64,000 nt of DNA from an uncultured Roseburia sp. (GTDB lineage Bacteria > Bacillota > Clostridia > Lachnospirales > Lachnospiraceae): contig CANSSP010000017.1 of assembly GCA_947649645.1 (NCBI GenBank), positions 1-64,000 of the forward strand, given 5' to 3'. This document shows, piece by piece, positions 8,469 through 17,953 of this stretch. Made by a program: the position numbers and the translations under genes. Positions within the stretch are counted from its first letter, which is position 1, and every line of letters starts with the position of its first letter. The notes beneath the pieces were generated by a model. That model was not told where the DNA came from. It did no database searches and saw only the letters and a list, made by a program, of their open reading frames with translations.

Positions 8469-9371
8469 ATGAAGACAAAATTTAACCGGTCGTCCTGCTA
8501 TAAAATCATATCGGTTATCGCGATTGGGATTATGGCGGTTGCATTTGCTTTCCCCCTTTACTGGATTATCACAGGTTCTTTTAAGACCTCCGCAGCCATC
8601 AATGCCACGACGCCGCAGTGGTGGCCCACGGAATGGGTGATGGACAATTATCGAAAGCTTTTTAGCAGACAGATGGCGCCAATGTGGGATTTTCATATTC
8701 CGTTTACAGACATCTCGTTTGCGGGTCCCGAGATGCCGGCAGCGATCCGCTGGCTGTTAAATACGGTGTTTATGGCGGTGGTCTCCATGGTGCTCACCTG
8801 TGCAACGGCGGCCATGGCGGGGTATGCCCTGGCAAAGAAGCGCTTCGCCGGAAGGACGATTATGTTTTCGCTCATCGTCTGTGCGATGGCACTGCCGAAA
8901 CAGGTTATTCTGATTCCGCTGCTGCGTGAAATGTCGTCGCTGAACCTGTATAATACGATATGGGCCGTAATTTATCCCATTGTAGGCTGGCCGTTCGGTG
9001 TGTTTCTGATGAAACAGTTTGCGGAAGGGATACCGGGAGAAATGATGGAGGCGGCGAGAATCGACGGCGCAGGGGAGTGGAAGACATTCAGCACGATTGT
9101 GCTGCCGATGATTAAACCGGGAGTCGGCGCTCTGGCAATTTTTACGTTTATCAATTCCTGGAACGATTATTTTATGCAGCTGATCATGCTGACCAGCACG
9201 GATAATCTTACGATCTCGCTTGGTATTGCAAAACTCCAGGCGGAGAATGCGACGGATTTTGGTCTGATTATGGCCGGTGCGGCGCTTGCGGCGATTCCGA
9301 TTATTATTATATTCCTGATATTCCAGAAATACTTTACAAAGGGAATTACCATGGGTGCGGTCAAAGGATAG
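8469..9371 (+). CDS. Carbohydrate ABC transporter permease, MalG type
   Basis: A 300-aa membrane protein of the MalG/binding-protein-dependent transport family, with six helices. The EAA loop MMEAARIDGAGEWKTFSTIV is near residues 195-214, and the C-terminus ends KGITMGAVKG as usual. GGGGGAGG precedes the second ATG (8469) with good spacing, while the ATG at 8463 is only 1 nt from it, so 8469 is chosen. Partner of the preceding permease. Confidence 0.88.
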   Translation: MKTKFNRSSCYKIISVIAIGIMAVAFAFPLYWIITGSFKTSAAINATTPQWWPTEWVMDNYRKLFSRQMAPMWDFHIPFTDISFAGPEMPAAIRWLLNTVFMAVVSMVLTCATAAMAGYALAKKRFAGRTIMFSLIVCAMALPKQVILIPLLREMSSLNLYNTIWAVIYPIVGWPFGVFLMKQFAEGIPGEMMEAARIDGAGEWKTFSTIVLPMIKPGVGALAIFTFINSWNDYFMQLIMLTSTDNLTISLGIAKLQAENATDFGLIMAGAALAAIPIIIIFLIFQKYFTKGITMGAVKG

Positions 9372-9402
9372 AATAAGAGAAGGGTGAAAAATTTTTTACT
9401 TA

Positions 9403-9464
9403 CAGATTTGTGTCTGCGCGTTGCCAGGCAGCAAATCGGGGGAGACGCAAAAATGCGGCGCAGA
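9403..9464 (+). promoter_or_regulatory. Structured leader upstream of nanA (copy 1 of a paired element)
   Basis: Starts with CAGATTTGTG (9403-9412). GATTTG pairs with CAAATC (9432-9437), and the loop segment TCTGCGC (9413-9419) is perfectly complementary to GCGCAGA (9458-9464), which ends 13 nt before the nanA ATG. AGACGCA occurs at 9443-9449. The same arrangement, with different but again complementary loop bases, precedes the GH31 gene at 17954-18038. Seen directly; an RNA or regulatory role is inference. Confidence 0.55.
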
Positions 9465-9477
9465 AATGAGGGAAAAC

Positions 9478-10395
9478 ATGAAAAATATAGAAAAATATCG
9501 GGGAATCATTCCGGCATTTTATGCGTGTTATGACGAGAATGGAGAGATTGACGGGGGACGTGTGGAGCTTCTGACCAGATATCTGATCAAAAAAGGCGTG
9601 AAAGGCGTTTATGTGGGCGGTTCTTCCGGAGAATGTATTTATCAGACGGTTGCGGACCGCAAATGTACGCTGCAGCATGTGATGCGCGCGGCGGAAGGAA
9701 AGCTGACTGTGATCGCGCATGTGGCCTGCAATAATACGGCGGAGAGTCAGGAGCTTGCCGCGCATGCGCAGAGTCTTGGCGTGGATGCCATCGCTGCCAT
9801 CCCGCCCATCTATTTTCATCTGCCGGAATATTCCATTGCAGAATACTGGAACGATATTTCCGACGCGGCGCCGGATACGGATTTTGTGATCTATAATATT
9901 CCGCAGCTTGCGGGCGTGGCGCTGACGATGCCTCTGTTTCGGGAAATGAAGAAAAATCCGAGGGTGGCGGCAGTCAAGAACAGTTCCATGCCCACGCAGG
10001 ATATCCAGATGTTTAAGGCGGAGGGAGGAGAGGATTTTGTCGTGTTCAACGGGCCTGACGAGCAGCTCGTCTCCGGGCTTGTGATCGGCGCGGACGGCGG
10101 GATTGGCGGCACATACGGTGTGATGCCGGAGCTTTATCTTAAAATATACGAACTGACGAAAGAGGGAAAGATCGAAGAAGCGCAGAAAATACAGTATGCA
10201 GCGAATGAGATCATCTATGGAATGTGCGCATGCCATGGAAACATGTACGCGGTGATCAAAGAGATCCTAAAAATCCGTGAAGGGCTTGATATCGGCAGTG
10301 TGCGGAAACCCTTGACGGCAGTGGCTCCGGAGGACATGGAGCAGATAAAGAAATGTGTGGAATGGATCGACAAGGCCGTCGAAGCGTTTGCCTAA
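9478..10395 (+). CDS. nanA: N-acetylneuraminate lyase
   Basis: A 305-aa class I aldolase of the DapA/NanA family that cleaves N-acetylneuraminate to ManNAc and pyruvate in the cytoplasm. Visible active-site features are GSSGE at 48-52, Tyr139 in IYNIP, Schiff-base Lys167 in AAVKNSS, and Asp194-Glu195 in NGPDEQ followed by GADGGIGGTYG. The last two are typical of NanA rather than dihydrodipicolinate synthase. Start at 9478 has GAGGGA 5-6 nt upstream; the ATG at 9466 has none. It sits between the sugar importer and nanE, in the usual pathway order. Confidence 0.92.
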   Translation: MKNIEKYRGIIPAFYACYDENGEIDGGRVELLTRYLIKKGVKGVYVGGSSGECIYQTVADRKCTLQHVMRAAEGKLTVIAHVACNNTAESQELAAHAQSLGVDAIAAIPPIYFHLPEYSIAEYWNDISDAAPDTDFVIYNIPQLAGVALTMPLFREMKKNPRVAAVKNSSMPTQDIQMFKAEGGEDFVVFNGPDEQLVSGLVIGADGGIGGTYGVMPELYLKIYELTKEGKIEEAQKIQYAANEIIYGMCACHGNMYAVIKEILKIREGLDIGSVRKPLTAVAPEDMEQIKKCVEWIDKAVEAFA

Positions 10396-10409
10396 AGGGG
10401 GGAGAGAGC

Positions 10410-11114
10410 GTGAAAAAAGAGGAGTTTTTTGAAAAGATAAAAGGAAAAGTGATTGTATCCTGCCAGGCAGTTCCGGGGGAACCGCTCTATGTGGAGGAAA
10501 AATCCATAATGTACCTGATGGCGCGTGCGGCAAAGCAGGCGGGTACGCCTGCAATCCGCACAAGCAGCATCCGTGACGTCGTTGCAATCAAGGAAGAGAC
10601 GAATCTCCCGGTTATCGGTCTGATCAAGGTAAAGTATGACGGGTTTGAGAGCTATATTACGCCTACAATGAAAGAGGTGGATGAACTGGCCGCTGTTCAT
10701 TCCGATGTGATTGCCCTGGACTGCACCAGCCAGAAACGTGGAGACGGCAGAAGCGTCAGCGCGTTTATCACCGAGGTGCGTGAAAAATATCCGGATGCCA
10801 TTCTGATGGCGGATATTGCAACGTATGAGGAGGGTGTCAATGCGTGGAGGCTGGGAATGGATATCGTGGGAACGACGATGAGCGGCTATACGAGCGATTC
10901 TCCAAAAATGGATGGGCCCGACTATGAACTTGTCAGGCGTCTCTCGGAGACGGTGGATATTCCCGTGATTGGGGAGGGAAGGATTCACAGCCCCGAAGAG
11001 GCGGTGAAAGTGCTGGACGCGGGAGCGTTTGCAGTCGTGGTAGGAGGAGCTATTACAAGGCCGCTTGAGATTGCACAGCGTTTTGTGAAAGCGGCAGGAA
11101 GAAGGCAGTCGTGA
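10410..11114 (+). CDS. nanE: N-acetylmannosamine-6-phosphate 2-epimerase
   Basis: A 234-aa TIM-barrel enzyme converting ManNAc-6-P to GlcNAc-6-P. Family motifs are VIVSCQAVPGEPLY near the N-terminus, VIALDCTSQKR, LMADIATYEEG and VVVGGAITRP. The start is GTG at 10410 with GGGGGGAG about 6 nt upstream; an ATG further up lies inside nanA and has no ribosome-binding site. It follows nanA by 14 nt and overlaps the next gene by 4 nt. GlcNAc-6-P would then go to NagA/NagB, not in this window. Confidence 0.93.
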   Translation: MKKEEFFEKIKGKVIVSCQAVPGEPLYVEEKSIMYLMARAAKQAGTPAIRTSSIRDVVAIKEETNLPVIGLIKVKYDGFESYITPTMKEVDELAAVHSDVIALDCTSQKRGDGRSVSAFITEVREKYPDAILMADIATYEEGVNAWRLGMDIVGTTMSGYTSDSPKMDGPDYELVRRLSETVDIPVIGEGRIHSPEEAVKVLDAGAFAVVVGGAITRPLEIAQRFVKAAGRRQS

Positions 11115-11752
11115 AAAAGCATATTGTCTGTTTTGGAGATTCCAACACGCATGGATACTGTGCCGTAACCGGCGGACGTTTTGACGAGACGCAGAGATGG
11201 TGCTGTCTTCTTCAGAAAAATCTTGGTGAAGATTATCTGATCATAGAAGAAGGCTTAAGCGGGCGTACCACCAGTTTTCCCGATCCTGTTCATGAGGGAC
11301 TCTGCGGTCTGGATTATATCTATCCGTGTCTGATGAGTCATGAGCCGGTCGATCTGCTGGTGATTATGCTGGGAACAAATGACACGAAAGAGCGGTTCGG
11401 GGCTTCGGCGGCCTGTATCGGCCTGGGCTTAAAGCGTCTTGTTGAAAAAGCCGCCGCCATAAAGGACTGCTGGCGTGACGGCAGGGCAGATATATTGATC
11501 GTGACGCCTCAGAATATTGACCGGCGGTACCGGGATACGGAAGTCGGCGCGACGATGGGAAATGGATGCGCCGAAAAATCACAAGGATTGCCGGCCGAAT
11601 TTCAAAAAATCGCAGAGCTGACCGGATGTCTTTATCTGGACGCAAACCAGGTGATCACGGCGGCTCCGAATACGATTGACTTTATGCATCTGACGCAGGA
11701 GGGACACCGCGAACTGGCAGATGCGCTTGCTGAAAGGATTCGAAAGATTTAG
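11111..11752 (+). CDS. SGNH/GDSL-family esterase
   Basis: A 213-aa hydrolase of the SGNH fold without signal peptide, therefore cytoplasmic. Block I is CFGDSNTHG with nucleophile Ser11, block III is GTND with Asn90, and block V is DFMHLT with Asp190 and His193. Start is GTG in a GTGA overlap with nanE. As the last gene of the nan operon it may remove O-acetyl groups from imported sialic acids; that role is inference from context. A general acyl esterase is the alternative. Confidence 0.82.
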   Translation: MKKHIVCFGDSNTHGYCAVTGGRFDETQRWCCLLQKNLGEDYLIIEEGLSGRTTSFPDPVHEGLCGLDYIYPCLMSHEPVDLLVIMLGTNDTKERFGASAACIGLGLKRLVEKAAAIKDCWRDGRADILIVTPQNIDRRYRDTEVGATMGNGCAEKSQGLPAEFQKIAELTGCLYLDANQVITAAPNTIDFMHLTQEGHRELADALAERIRKI

Positions 11753-11775
11753 CCTGCTGCACAGAGGACTTTGTC

Positions 11776-11810
11776 CGGCCCATCCGGCTGACTGCCGGAT
11801 GGGCCGTTCT
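11776..11810 (+). terminator. Terminator of the nan operon
   Basis: Perfect 13-bp stem CGGCCCATCCGGC / GCCGGATGGGCCG (11776-11788 with 11794-11806) followed by a weak TTCT tract. Confidence 0.7.
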
Positions 11811-11827
11811 GACTTGCCGGAAAGCGT

Positions 11828-11856
11828 TTGCTTTTCCCTGGAGGGTGGATTATAAT
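11828..11856 (+). promoter_or_regulatory. Promoter of the PTP-like phosphatase gene
   Basis: TTGCTT (11828-11833), 17-bp spacer, consensus TATAAT (11851-11856), 33 bases before the ATG. Confidence 0.6.
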
Positions 11857-11888
11857 GAAAACAACAAATCAGGGCAGAGGAGATAGAG

Positions 11889-12668
11889 ATGGACAGCAGA
11901 AAAATCAATTTTGAAGGAATACAGAATGCGCGTGACCTGGGAGGGCTGCGCACGACAGACGGCCGGACGATTGCTCCGGGGCGTTTGCTCCGCTCGGCCA
12001 ATCTGGCGCAGACGACGACTGCAGACGCAATAAATCTGCATGAGCAATGGCGGCTCGCCAAAGTCGTAGATCTGCGAACGGAGACGGAACGAAGTGAACG
12101 GCCGGATGTGGTGCCTAAGAGTGTGGCGTATCTCCCTGTCCCGGTTTTTGACGAGCAGGTAGCAGGTATTTCCCATGAGAAGAGCGCAGGGGCGAACAAA
12201 ATCGGGATGATGATTCCGAAAATGGAGGAGCTGTATCGTCTGATGGCAACGGGCGGATCCTGCAGGAGGAATCTCGGCAGGGCGGCAGAATGTGTGATGG
12301 AGCATGACTTTACAGAGGGGAGTGTGCTGTGGCATTGCACCGAAGGGAAAGACCGGTGCGGATTGCTGACGGTTATTCTGCTCTCCGCTCTTTGTGTGGA
12401 CCGTGAGCAGATCATGGAAGACTATCTGCTGACGAACGAAGTGAACGGACCGAAAGCCGAAATGTATTATCGGCAGATGCTTTCGGCGGGCAAAGATGAG
12501 TCAGAAGCGGCTGCGGTGAAGGATGCGTTCCTTGCGAAAGCGTCGTATTTAAGCGAGGTATTTTCAGCCATTGATGAACAGTATCCGGATATGGAGACTT
12601 ATCTTTGTGAGGGGCTGTCGGTTCCGCGGGAATCCATTGTAAGATTTCGAAAAAATATACTTTTATAA
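11889..12668 (+). CDS. Tyrosine/dual-specificity protein phosphatase-like protein
   Basis: A 259-aa member of the atypical bacterial PTP family (Y_phosphatase3). The N-terminus has FEGIQNARDLGGLRTTDG and RLLRSANLAQ. The P-loop is HCTEGKDRCG with catalytic Cys150 and Arg156, and a WPD-like Asp is expected in the preceding loop. Such enzymes dephosphorylate phosphotyrosine or phosphoinositides; the substrate here is unknown. AGGAGATAGAG precedes the ATG. Single-gene transcript with its own promoter. Confidence 0.85.
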   Translation: MDSRKINFEGIQNARDLGGLRTTDGRTIAPGRLLRSANLAQTTTADAINLHEQWRLAKVVDLRTETERSERPDVVPKSVAYLPVPVFDEQVAGISHEKSAGANKIGMMIPKMEELYRLMATGGSCRRNLGRAAECVMEHDFTEGSVLWHCTEGKDRCGLLTVILLSALCVDREQIMEDYLLTNEVNGPKAEMYYRQMLSAGKDESEAAAVKDAFLAKASYLSEVFSAIDEQYPDMETYLCEGLSVPRESIVRFRKNILL

Positions 12669-13014
12669 TGTATAATGTCAGATGGGGCGTCCTTTCGGCC
12701 TGGCTGAAAGGATGTGCATTGCGGCCGGATCCGTGAAAGCGATCCTGTTATATAAAAACGGCGGTTCTGACTGTTGCGTCAGTGCCGTCCGTCTGTTTAT
12801 CTTCTGTTTTGTCTTTTTTTCTATTTTCTTTTCCGGTTTTTCATCTTCTTTTTTCTATTATATTTACGCGTCAGATATCGATGGATACAGATCCTGATTT
12901 CATGAGGGAATGCCATAATTGCAGAATAAAAGATTGAATGGAAGTAAGCTTTGAGATATGGTATGATAAATGAGCCAGATCGGCATTTTACAGAAAAGGC
13001 AGAGGAGGAAGCGT
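12669..13014. other. Intergenic region with several hairpins, no supported gene
   Basis: The 346-base gap holds the following: a short inverted repeat CCTTTC / GAAAGG (about 12691-12711); GGATC / GATCC; a larger hairpin ACGGC..CTGAC / GTCAG..GCCGT (about 12757-12788) followed by a T-rich stretch that could end the phosphatase transcript; and TATGAT at 12962-12967, a possible -10 box for the methyltransferase gene. A 71-codon open frame (12682-12897) lacks a ribosome-binding site and looks non-coding. Confidence 0.4.
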
Positions 13015-13779
13015 ATGGAGATATACAGCGGGTTTGCCGGAGTATATGATTTGTTTATGGACAATGTTCCTTATAAGGAGTGGAGTGAATATATGGTCGG
13101 TCTGCTGAAAGAATATGGTATCCGCGACGGGCTTGTACTTGACCTGGGCTGCGGGACAGGGAAGCTGACGAGGCTGCTCGCAAAAGCAGGGTACGATATG
13201 ATCGGCGTGGATAATTCGGAGGAAATGCTCAGTATCGCGCGCAACGGAGGGAGCGATTCGGGGGATACCGGCGGTATCCTGTATCTTCTGCAGGATATGC
13301 GTGAATTTGAGCTTTTTGGTACGGTGCGCGCAGTGATCAGCGCCTGTGATTCCCTCAACTATCTGCTTGGGGAGGATGAGCTGCTGCAGGTCTTTTCACT
13401 GGTCAGTAATTATCTGGATCCGCGCGGTATTTTTATCTTTGATCTGAACACCATATATAAGTACAGAGAACTGCTGGGAGAGACAACGATCTGCGAGAAC
13501 CGTGAGGAAGGGAGCTTTATCTGGGAGAACGATTTCGATGAGGCGAGCGGGATCAATGCATATGATCTGACGTTTTATATCCGGGAAGCGGGCGGGTACT
13601 ACCGGCGGAGTGAGGAGACTCATTTTCAGCGCGCCTATCCGCTCGACGTGGTAAAGAGGCTGCTGGCGGAGGCGGGAATGGAATTTGTGGCCGCATATGA
13701 TGCGTATACGAGGGAGCCGGTAAAAGATGAGAGCGAGCGTATCTCCATCGTTGCGCGGGAATTGAAAAAGCGTCGGTAA
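13015..13779 (+). CDS. Class I SAM-dependent methyltransferase
   Basis: A 254-aa cytoplasmic methyltransferase. SAM motif I is VLDLGCGTGKLTRLLA (about 43-58), followed by the acidic residue in MIGVDNSEEML; motif III-like RAVISACDSLNYLL follows. The acceptor is not recognisable. Start at 13015 because AGGAGG lies 6 nt upstream; an in-frame ATG 45 nt earlier has no such site. Followed after 32 nt by hslO, probably co-transcribed. Confidence 0.85.
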   Translation: MEIYSGFAGVYDLFMDNVPYKEWSEYMVGLLKEYGIRDGLVLDLGCGTGKLTRLLAKAGYDMIGVDNSEEMLSIARNGGSDSGDTGGILYLLQDMREFELFGTVRAVISACDSLNYLLGEDELLQVFSLVSNYLDPRGIFIFDLNTIYKYRELLGETTICENREEGSFIWENDFDEASGINAYDLTFYIREAGGYYRRSEETHFQRAYPLDVVKRLLAEAGMEFVAAYDAYTREPVKDESERISIVARELKKRR

Positions 13780-13811
13780 AAATAGCACAGAGGTTCATAA
13801 GGGAGGATAAA

Positions 13812-14675
13812 ATGGGAGATTATATTGTAAGGGCGACTGCGGCGGAAGGCCAGATACGGGCATTTGCGGTTACATCAAGACAGATGGCGGAGGATGCCAG
13901 GCGCTTTCATGACACAAGCCCGGTGATCACGGCGGCGCTGGGCCGTCTGCTTTCCGGAGCGGCGATGATGGGGAGCATGATGAAAGGGGAAAAAGATCTT
14001 CTGACCATACAGATCCAGTGCGGCGGTCCGGCCAGGGGACTGACAGTCACGGCGGACGCAGCGGGCCATGTCAAAGGATTTCCGTCGGTGGCCGATGTCA
14101 GCCTGCCGCCGAACGCGCAGGGGAAGCTGGACGTCGGCGGTGCGCTGGGCCTGGGTGTGATGAGCGTGATCAGGGATATGGGGCTGAAAGAGCCATATGT
14201 CGGTCAGATCGCGTTGCAGACAGGTGAGATTGCGGAGGATCTGACCTATTATTTTGCGACTTCGGAGCAGATTCCGTCCGCGGTAGGACTTGGCGTGCTT
14301 GTGGAGGCGGATGGATCCGTGCGGCAGTCGGGCGGGTTTATCATCCAGCTCATGCCGTTTACGGCGGACGACGTGGTTGACCGGCTGGAAAAGAAGATCA
14401 CCAGGATTGCATCGGTGACGGAAATGCTTGAGGCGGGCAATACACCGGAAGAGATGCTTCAGATCATTCTCGGTGAATCTGGTTTAGAGATCACGGATAC
14501 TTTGGAGACGGGATTTCACTGTGACTGTTCCAGAGAGCGGATAGAGAGGGCGCTCTCTACGCTCAGCCGGAAAGATCTGGATGACATTATCCGTGACGGC
14601 GAAGGGATCGAAGTCAAATGTCAGTTCTGCAATAAGGCATATCGGTTTGAGACGGATGAACTGAAAAAGCTGTGA
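13812..14675 (+). CDS. hslO: Hsp33 redox-regulated chaperonin
   Basis: A 287-aa holdase chaperone activated by oxidation. The N-terminal substrate-binding domain has SGAAMMGSMMKGEKDLLTIQ. The C-terminal zinc redox switch uses Cys237 and Cys239 (CDC) with Cys270 and Cys273 (CQFC). In reduced cells zinc is bound; peroxide plus unfolding releases it. GGGAGGATAAA precedes the ATG. Length and motifs are standard for the family. Confidence 0.95.
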   Translation: MGDYIVRATAAEGQIRAFAVTSRQMAEDARRFHDTSPVITAALGRLLSGAAMMGSMMKGEKDLLTIQIQCGGPARGLTVTADAAGHVKGFPSVADVSLPPNAQGKLDVGGALGLGVMSVIRDMGLKEPYVGQIALQTGEIAEDLTYYFATSEQIPSAVGLGVLVEADGSVRQSGGFIIQLMPFTADDVVDRLEKKITRIASVTEMLEAGNTPEEMLQIILGESGLEITDTLETGFHCDCSRERIERALSTLSRKDLDDIIRDGEGIEVKCQFCNKAYRFETDELKKL

Positions 14676-14747
14676 ATATATCGGTGCGCGGACGGAAGGC
14701 GGTAAGCGGAATCGTTTTCATGAATGACGTGCAGAAAAGAGGGAAAC

Positions 14748-16670
14748 ATGAGACAGGGGTTTATAAAAACGGCGGCTGTTTCGCCGAAAATCAGAGTTGC
14801 GGACACCTGCTATAACGCGGAGGTAATCTGTAACGGTATCCGGGAGGCGGCATCGGAAGGTGCAAAAATCATTGTCCTGCCGGAATTGTGTGTCACGGGG
14901 TATTCCTGCGGCGATCTGTTCTGGCAGGAGACGCTGCTGACCGGGGCAAAAGAAGCGCTTCAGAAGATTGCGATATCGTCATCGGGCGTCGACGCCCTTA
15001 TTTTTGCAGGGATTCCGATTGCCTGGAACGGGAAATTGTACAACACGGCTGCCGCAGTCTGCCGCGGCCGGGTGCTGGGCCTGGTGCCCAAAACGTACAT
15101 TCCGGCCTATAACGAATTTTATGAGACGAGGCATTTTGCGCCGGGGATGGAAGCTCCGGTTCCGGTGCGTCTGTCCCGTACGACAGAAGTTCCGATGGGG
15201 ACCAGGCTTTTGTTTGTCTGTGAAGAGATGCCGGAGATTGCCGTGGGCGCGGAGATCTGCGAAGATTTGTGGGCCCCGGAGCCGCCGTCCATCCGGCATG
15301 CTTTAAACGGCGCGGACATCCTTGTCAATCTTTCCGCATCGGACGAGACGACGGGAAAGGATGTCTATCGACGGGAACTGGTAAAGGGGCAGTCGGCGCG
15401 CCTTCTCTGTGGTTATGTCTACGCCAGTGCGGGAGACGGGGAGTCTACGCAGGATGTGGTATATTCCGCCCACAATATGATCGCGGAAAACGGGATTCTC
15501 TTAGAAGAGGCCGTCCGTTTCCGCAACCAGACGATTTATTCGGAGATCGACGTTTTAAAGCTGTTATCGGAGCGCAGACGTATGGGAACTTTTGCGGCGC
15601 GGGAGGACGGTTATCAGAAGATTCCGTTTTCTCTTAATATAGAAGAAACGGTTCTGACGCGCCAGATCGACAGGACACCATTTGTGCCGGACGGCAGATA
15701 CGACAGGGAAAAGCGGTGCGATGAGATTCTGGCCATTCAGTCGATGGGGCTGAAAAAGCGGCTGGAACATACGGGATGTGAGACGGCGGTCGTGGGTATT
15801 TCCGGCGGTCTGGATTCCACACTGGCGCTTCTGGTCACGGTCCGCGCATTTGACCTTCTGGGGCTGCCGCACAGCGGAATACGCGCGGTCACGATGCCGG
15901 GGTTTGGAACGACGGACCGCACTTATGACAATGCGGTAAATCTGATCCGGTGTCTCGGGGCGGATTTTTCGGAGGTGAATATCAGGGAGGCAGTCAGCGT
16001 CCACTTTAAAGATATCGGCCAGGAGCTTACAAACCACGATGTGACTTACGAGAACGGGCAGGCGAGGGAACGGACGCAGATTCTGATGGACATCGCGAAC
16101 CAGGCCGGCGGCATGGTGATCGGGACCGGGGATCTCTCGGAGCTTGCCCTGGGATGGGCTACCTACAATGGGGATCACATGTCGATGTACGGGGTCAATG
16201 CTTCCGTGCCGAAAACACTGGTGCGGCACCTGGTACGCTTTTATGCCGATACCTGCGGGGACGATGCGCTTGCGGCGGTGCTTCTCGACGTGCTCGACAC
16301 GCCGGTCTCTCCCGAGCTGTTGCCGCCGGAGGATGGTAAAATCTCCCAGAAGACGGAAGATATCGTGGGACCTTATGAGCTGCATGATTTTTTCCTGTAT
16401 CAGATGCTGCGCCAGGGATTTTCCCCCGCGAAGGTGTATCGCCTTGCGCGGACGGCTTTTGCCGGGATGTATGCGGATGAAGTAATTTTAAAATGGCTGA
16501 CGGTATTTTACCGCAGATTTTTCAGTCAGCAGTTTAAGCGTTCCTGCCTGCCGGACGGGCCGAAGGTGGGAAGCGTGGCTGTATCGCCGCGCGGCGACTT
16601 AAGAATGCCTTCGGATGCCTGTGCCCGTATCTGGCTGGATGAGTTATCGGGACTGAAGGGGATGCATTAA
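14748..16670 (+). CDS. nadE: Glutamine-dependent NAD+ synthetase
   Basis: A 640-aa two-domain enzyme making NAD+ from nicotinate adenine dinucleotide, ATP and glutamine. The N-terminal nitrilase-type glutaminase domain shows IIVLPELCVTGYSCGDLFWQ, the Lys region PKTYIPAYNEFYE, and the nucleophile Cys in GAEICEDLW. The C-terminal synthetase domain has the P-loop GISGGLDSTLAL and GTGDLSELALGW. Start at 14748 has AGAGGGA upstream; an ATG 24 nt earlier is less well placed. Standard full-length member. Confidence 0.95.
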   Translation: MRQGFIKTAAVSPKIRVADTCYNAEVICNGIREAASEGAKIIVLPELCVTGYSCGDLFWQETLLTGAKEALQKIAISSSGVDALIFAGIPIAWNGKLYNTAAAVCRGRVLGLVPKTYIPAYNEFYETRHFAPGMEAPVPVRLSRTTEVPMGTRLLFVCEEMPEIAVGAEICEDLWAPEPPSIRHALNGADILVNLSASDETTGKDVYRRELVKGQSARLLCGYVYASAGDGESTQDVVYSAHNMIAENGILLEEAVRFRNQTIYSEIDVLKLLSERRRMGTFAAREDGYQKIPFSLNIEETVLTRQIDRTPFVPDGRYDREKRCDEILAIQSMGLKKRLEHTGCETAVVGISGGLDSTLALLVTVRAFDLLGLPHSGIRAVTMPGFGTTDRTYDNAVNLIRCLGADFSEVNIREAVSVHFKDIGQELTNHDVTYENGQARERTQILMDIANQAGGMVIGTGDLSELALGWATYNGDHMSMYGVNASVPKTLVRHLVRFYADTCGDDALAAVLLDVLDTPVSPELLPPEDGKISQKTEDIVGPYELHDFFLYQMLRQGFSPAKVYRLARTAFAGMYADEVILKWLTVFYRRFFSQQFKRSCLPDGPKVGSVAVSPRGDLRMPSDACARIWLDELSGLKGMH

Positions 16671-16759
16671 GGCGGACACTTTAAAAGCAGTGCAGTGGAA
16701 AATGGGATGAAAAAGAAATGCAGGAATCCCGTCTAATAATGATCAGAATGGAGGATATC

Positions 16760-17938
16760 ATGCAGTATCGAAAAGACAAAAAGGGGAACGATATTTCCGT
16801 TCTCGGTTATGGCTGTATGCGGTTTACCAGGAAGGGGGGCAGTATCGACATTGACAAGGCGCTGCGAGAGGTGACGGCTGCTGTCGACGCAGGGGTCAAT
16901 TACTTTGATACGGCGTATGTTTATCCGGGAAATGAGGCTGCGGTCGGAGAAATCCTGCGCCGCAGCGGCTGCCGGAAACAGATTTACCTTGCCACCAAGC
17001 TGCCACACTATCTGATCAGGTCGATGGACGGCGTGGAAAAGATGTTTAAGGAAGAGCTCAGACGCCTTCAGACCGATTACATAGATTTTTATCTGATGCA
17101 TATGCTCACCGACATTCCGACCTGGGAAAAGCTGAAAAAAATGGGGATCACGGAATGGATTGAGGGAAAACTTGCATCGGGGCAGATACGCAACATCGGC
17201 TTTTCCTATCATGGAAATACGGAGATGTTTCAGAAGCTTGTGGACGCTTATGAGTGGGATTTCTGTCAGATACAGTACAATTACATGGACGAATATTCCC
17301 AGGCAGGGGTGAGCGGACTGAAGTATGCACACGCGAAAGGCCTTCCGGTGATTATCATGGAACCGCTGCGCGGCGGCCGTCTTGTCAATCTTCTGCCGGA
17401 AGCGGCAAAAGAGGTGTTCCGGCGCGACGAGGAGGGGAGGACGCCCGCAGGGCTGGCGTTTAAATGGCTGTATGACCAGCCGGAGGTGACCTGTGTGCTA
17501 TCGGGGATGAATTCGATGGGGATGGTGGAGGAAAACGTGAAGACGGCAGACGCCTCCCCGGCGGGCTGTATGACGGATTCCGACCGCGCGCTGGTTGCGC
17601 GGGTAAAACAGGAGATCGAGAAGCATGTAAGGGTGGGCTGCACCGGGTGCGGCTATTGCATGCCCTGTCCGAAAGGGGTGGATATCCCCGGCACGTTCCG
17701 CTGCTATAACGCGATGTATTCCGAGGGAAAACGGTCGGGCCGGCAGGATTATCTGCAGTGTACGGCGTTCCGCAAGGATACGGCCAGCGCTTCCCAGTGC
17801 ATCGCATGTGGGAAATGTGAAAGCCATTGTCCACAGCACATCGAAATCCGCAAAGAGCTTGCGGCTGCTGCGGGAGAGCTGGAGACGATTTCGTATAAGC
17901 TGATGAAGGGTGCGATTCAATTGTTTCGATTGTGGTAA
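16760..17938 (+). CDS. Aldo/keto reductase with C-terminal ferredoxin domain
   Basis: A 392-aa oxidoreductase. The aldo-keto reductase barrel (about 1-270) has VLGYGCMRFTR, NYFDTAYVYPGNE and YIDFYLMHML. The C-terminal part carries two iron-sulfur binding clusters, CTGCGYCMPCPKGVD and CIACGKCESHCPQ. This combination is frequent in anaerobic Firmicutes and Bacteroidetes; the carbonyl substrate is unknown. Start at 16760 is preceded by GGAGG. The GH31 gene follows in the same direction behind a structured leader. Confidence 0.9.
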   Translation: MQYRKDKKGNDISVLGYGCMRFTRKGGSIDIDKALREVTAAVDAGVNYFDTAYVYPGNEAAVGEILRRSGCRKQIYLATKLPHYLIRSMDGVEKMFKEELRRLQTDYIDFYLMHMLTDIPTWEKLKKMGITEWIEGKLASGQIRNIGFSYHGNTEMFQKLVDAYEWDFCQIQYNYMDEYSQAGVSGLKYAHAKGLPVIIMEPLRGGRLVNLLPEAAKEVFRRDEEGRTPAGLAFKWLYDQPEVTCVLSGMNSMGMVEENVKTADASPAGCMTDSDRALVARVKQEIEKHVRVGCTGCGYCMPCPKGVDIPGTFRCYNAMYSEGKRSGRQDYLQCTAFRKDTASASQCIACGKCESHCPQHIEIRKELAAAAGELETISYKLMKGAIQLFRLW

Positions 17939-17953
17939 AAGGATTTTTGCGTG

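Noticed and set aside
12682..12897. 71-codon frame in the gap before the methyltransferase gene
   Set aside because: No ribosome-binding site; residue pattern is a Phe/Ser run from T-rich DNA.
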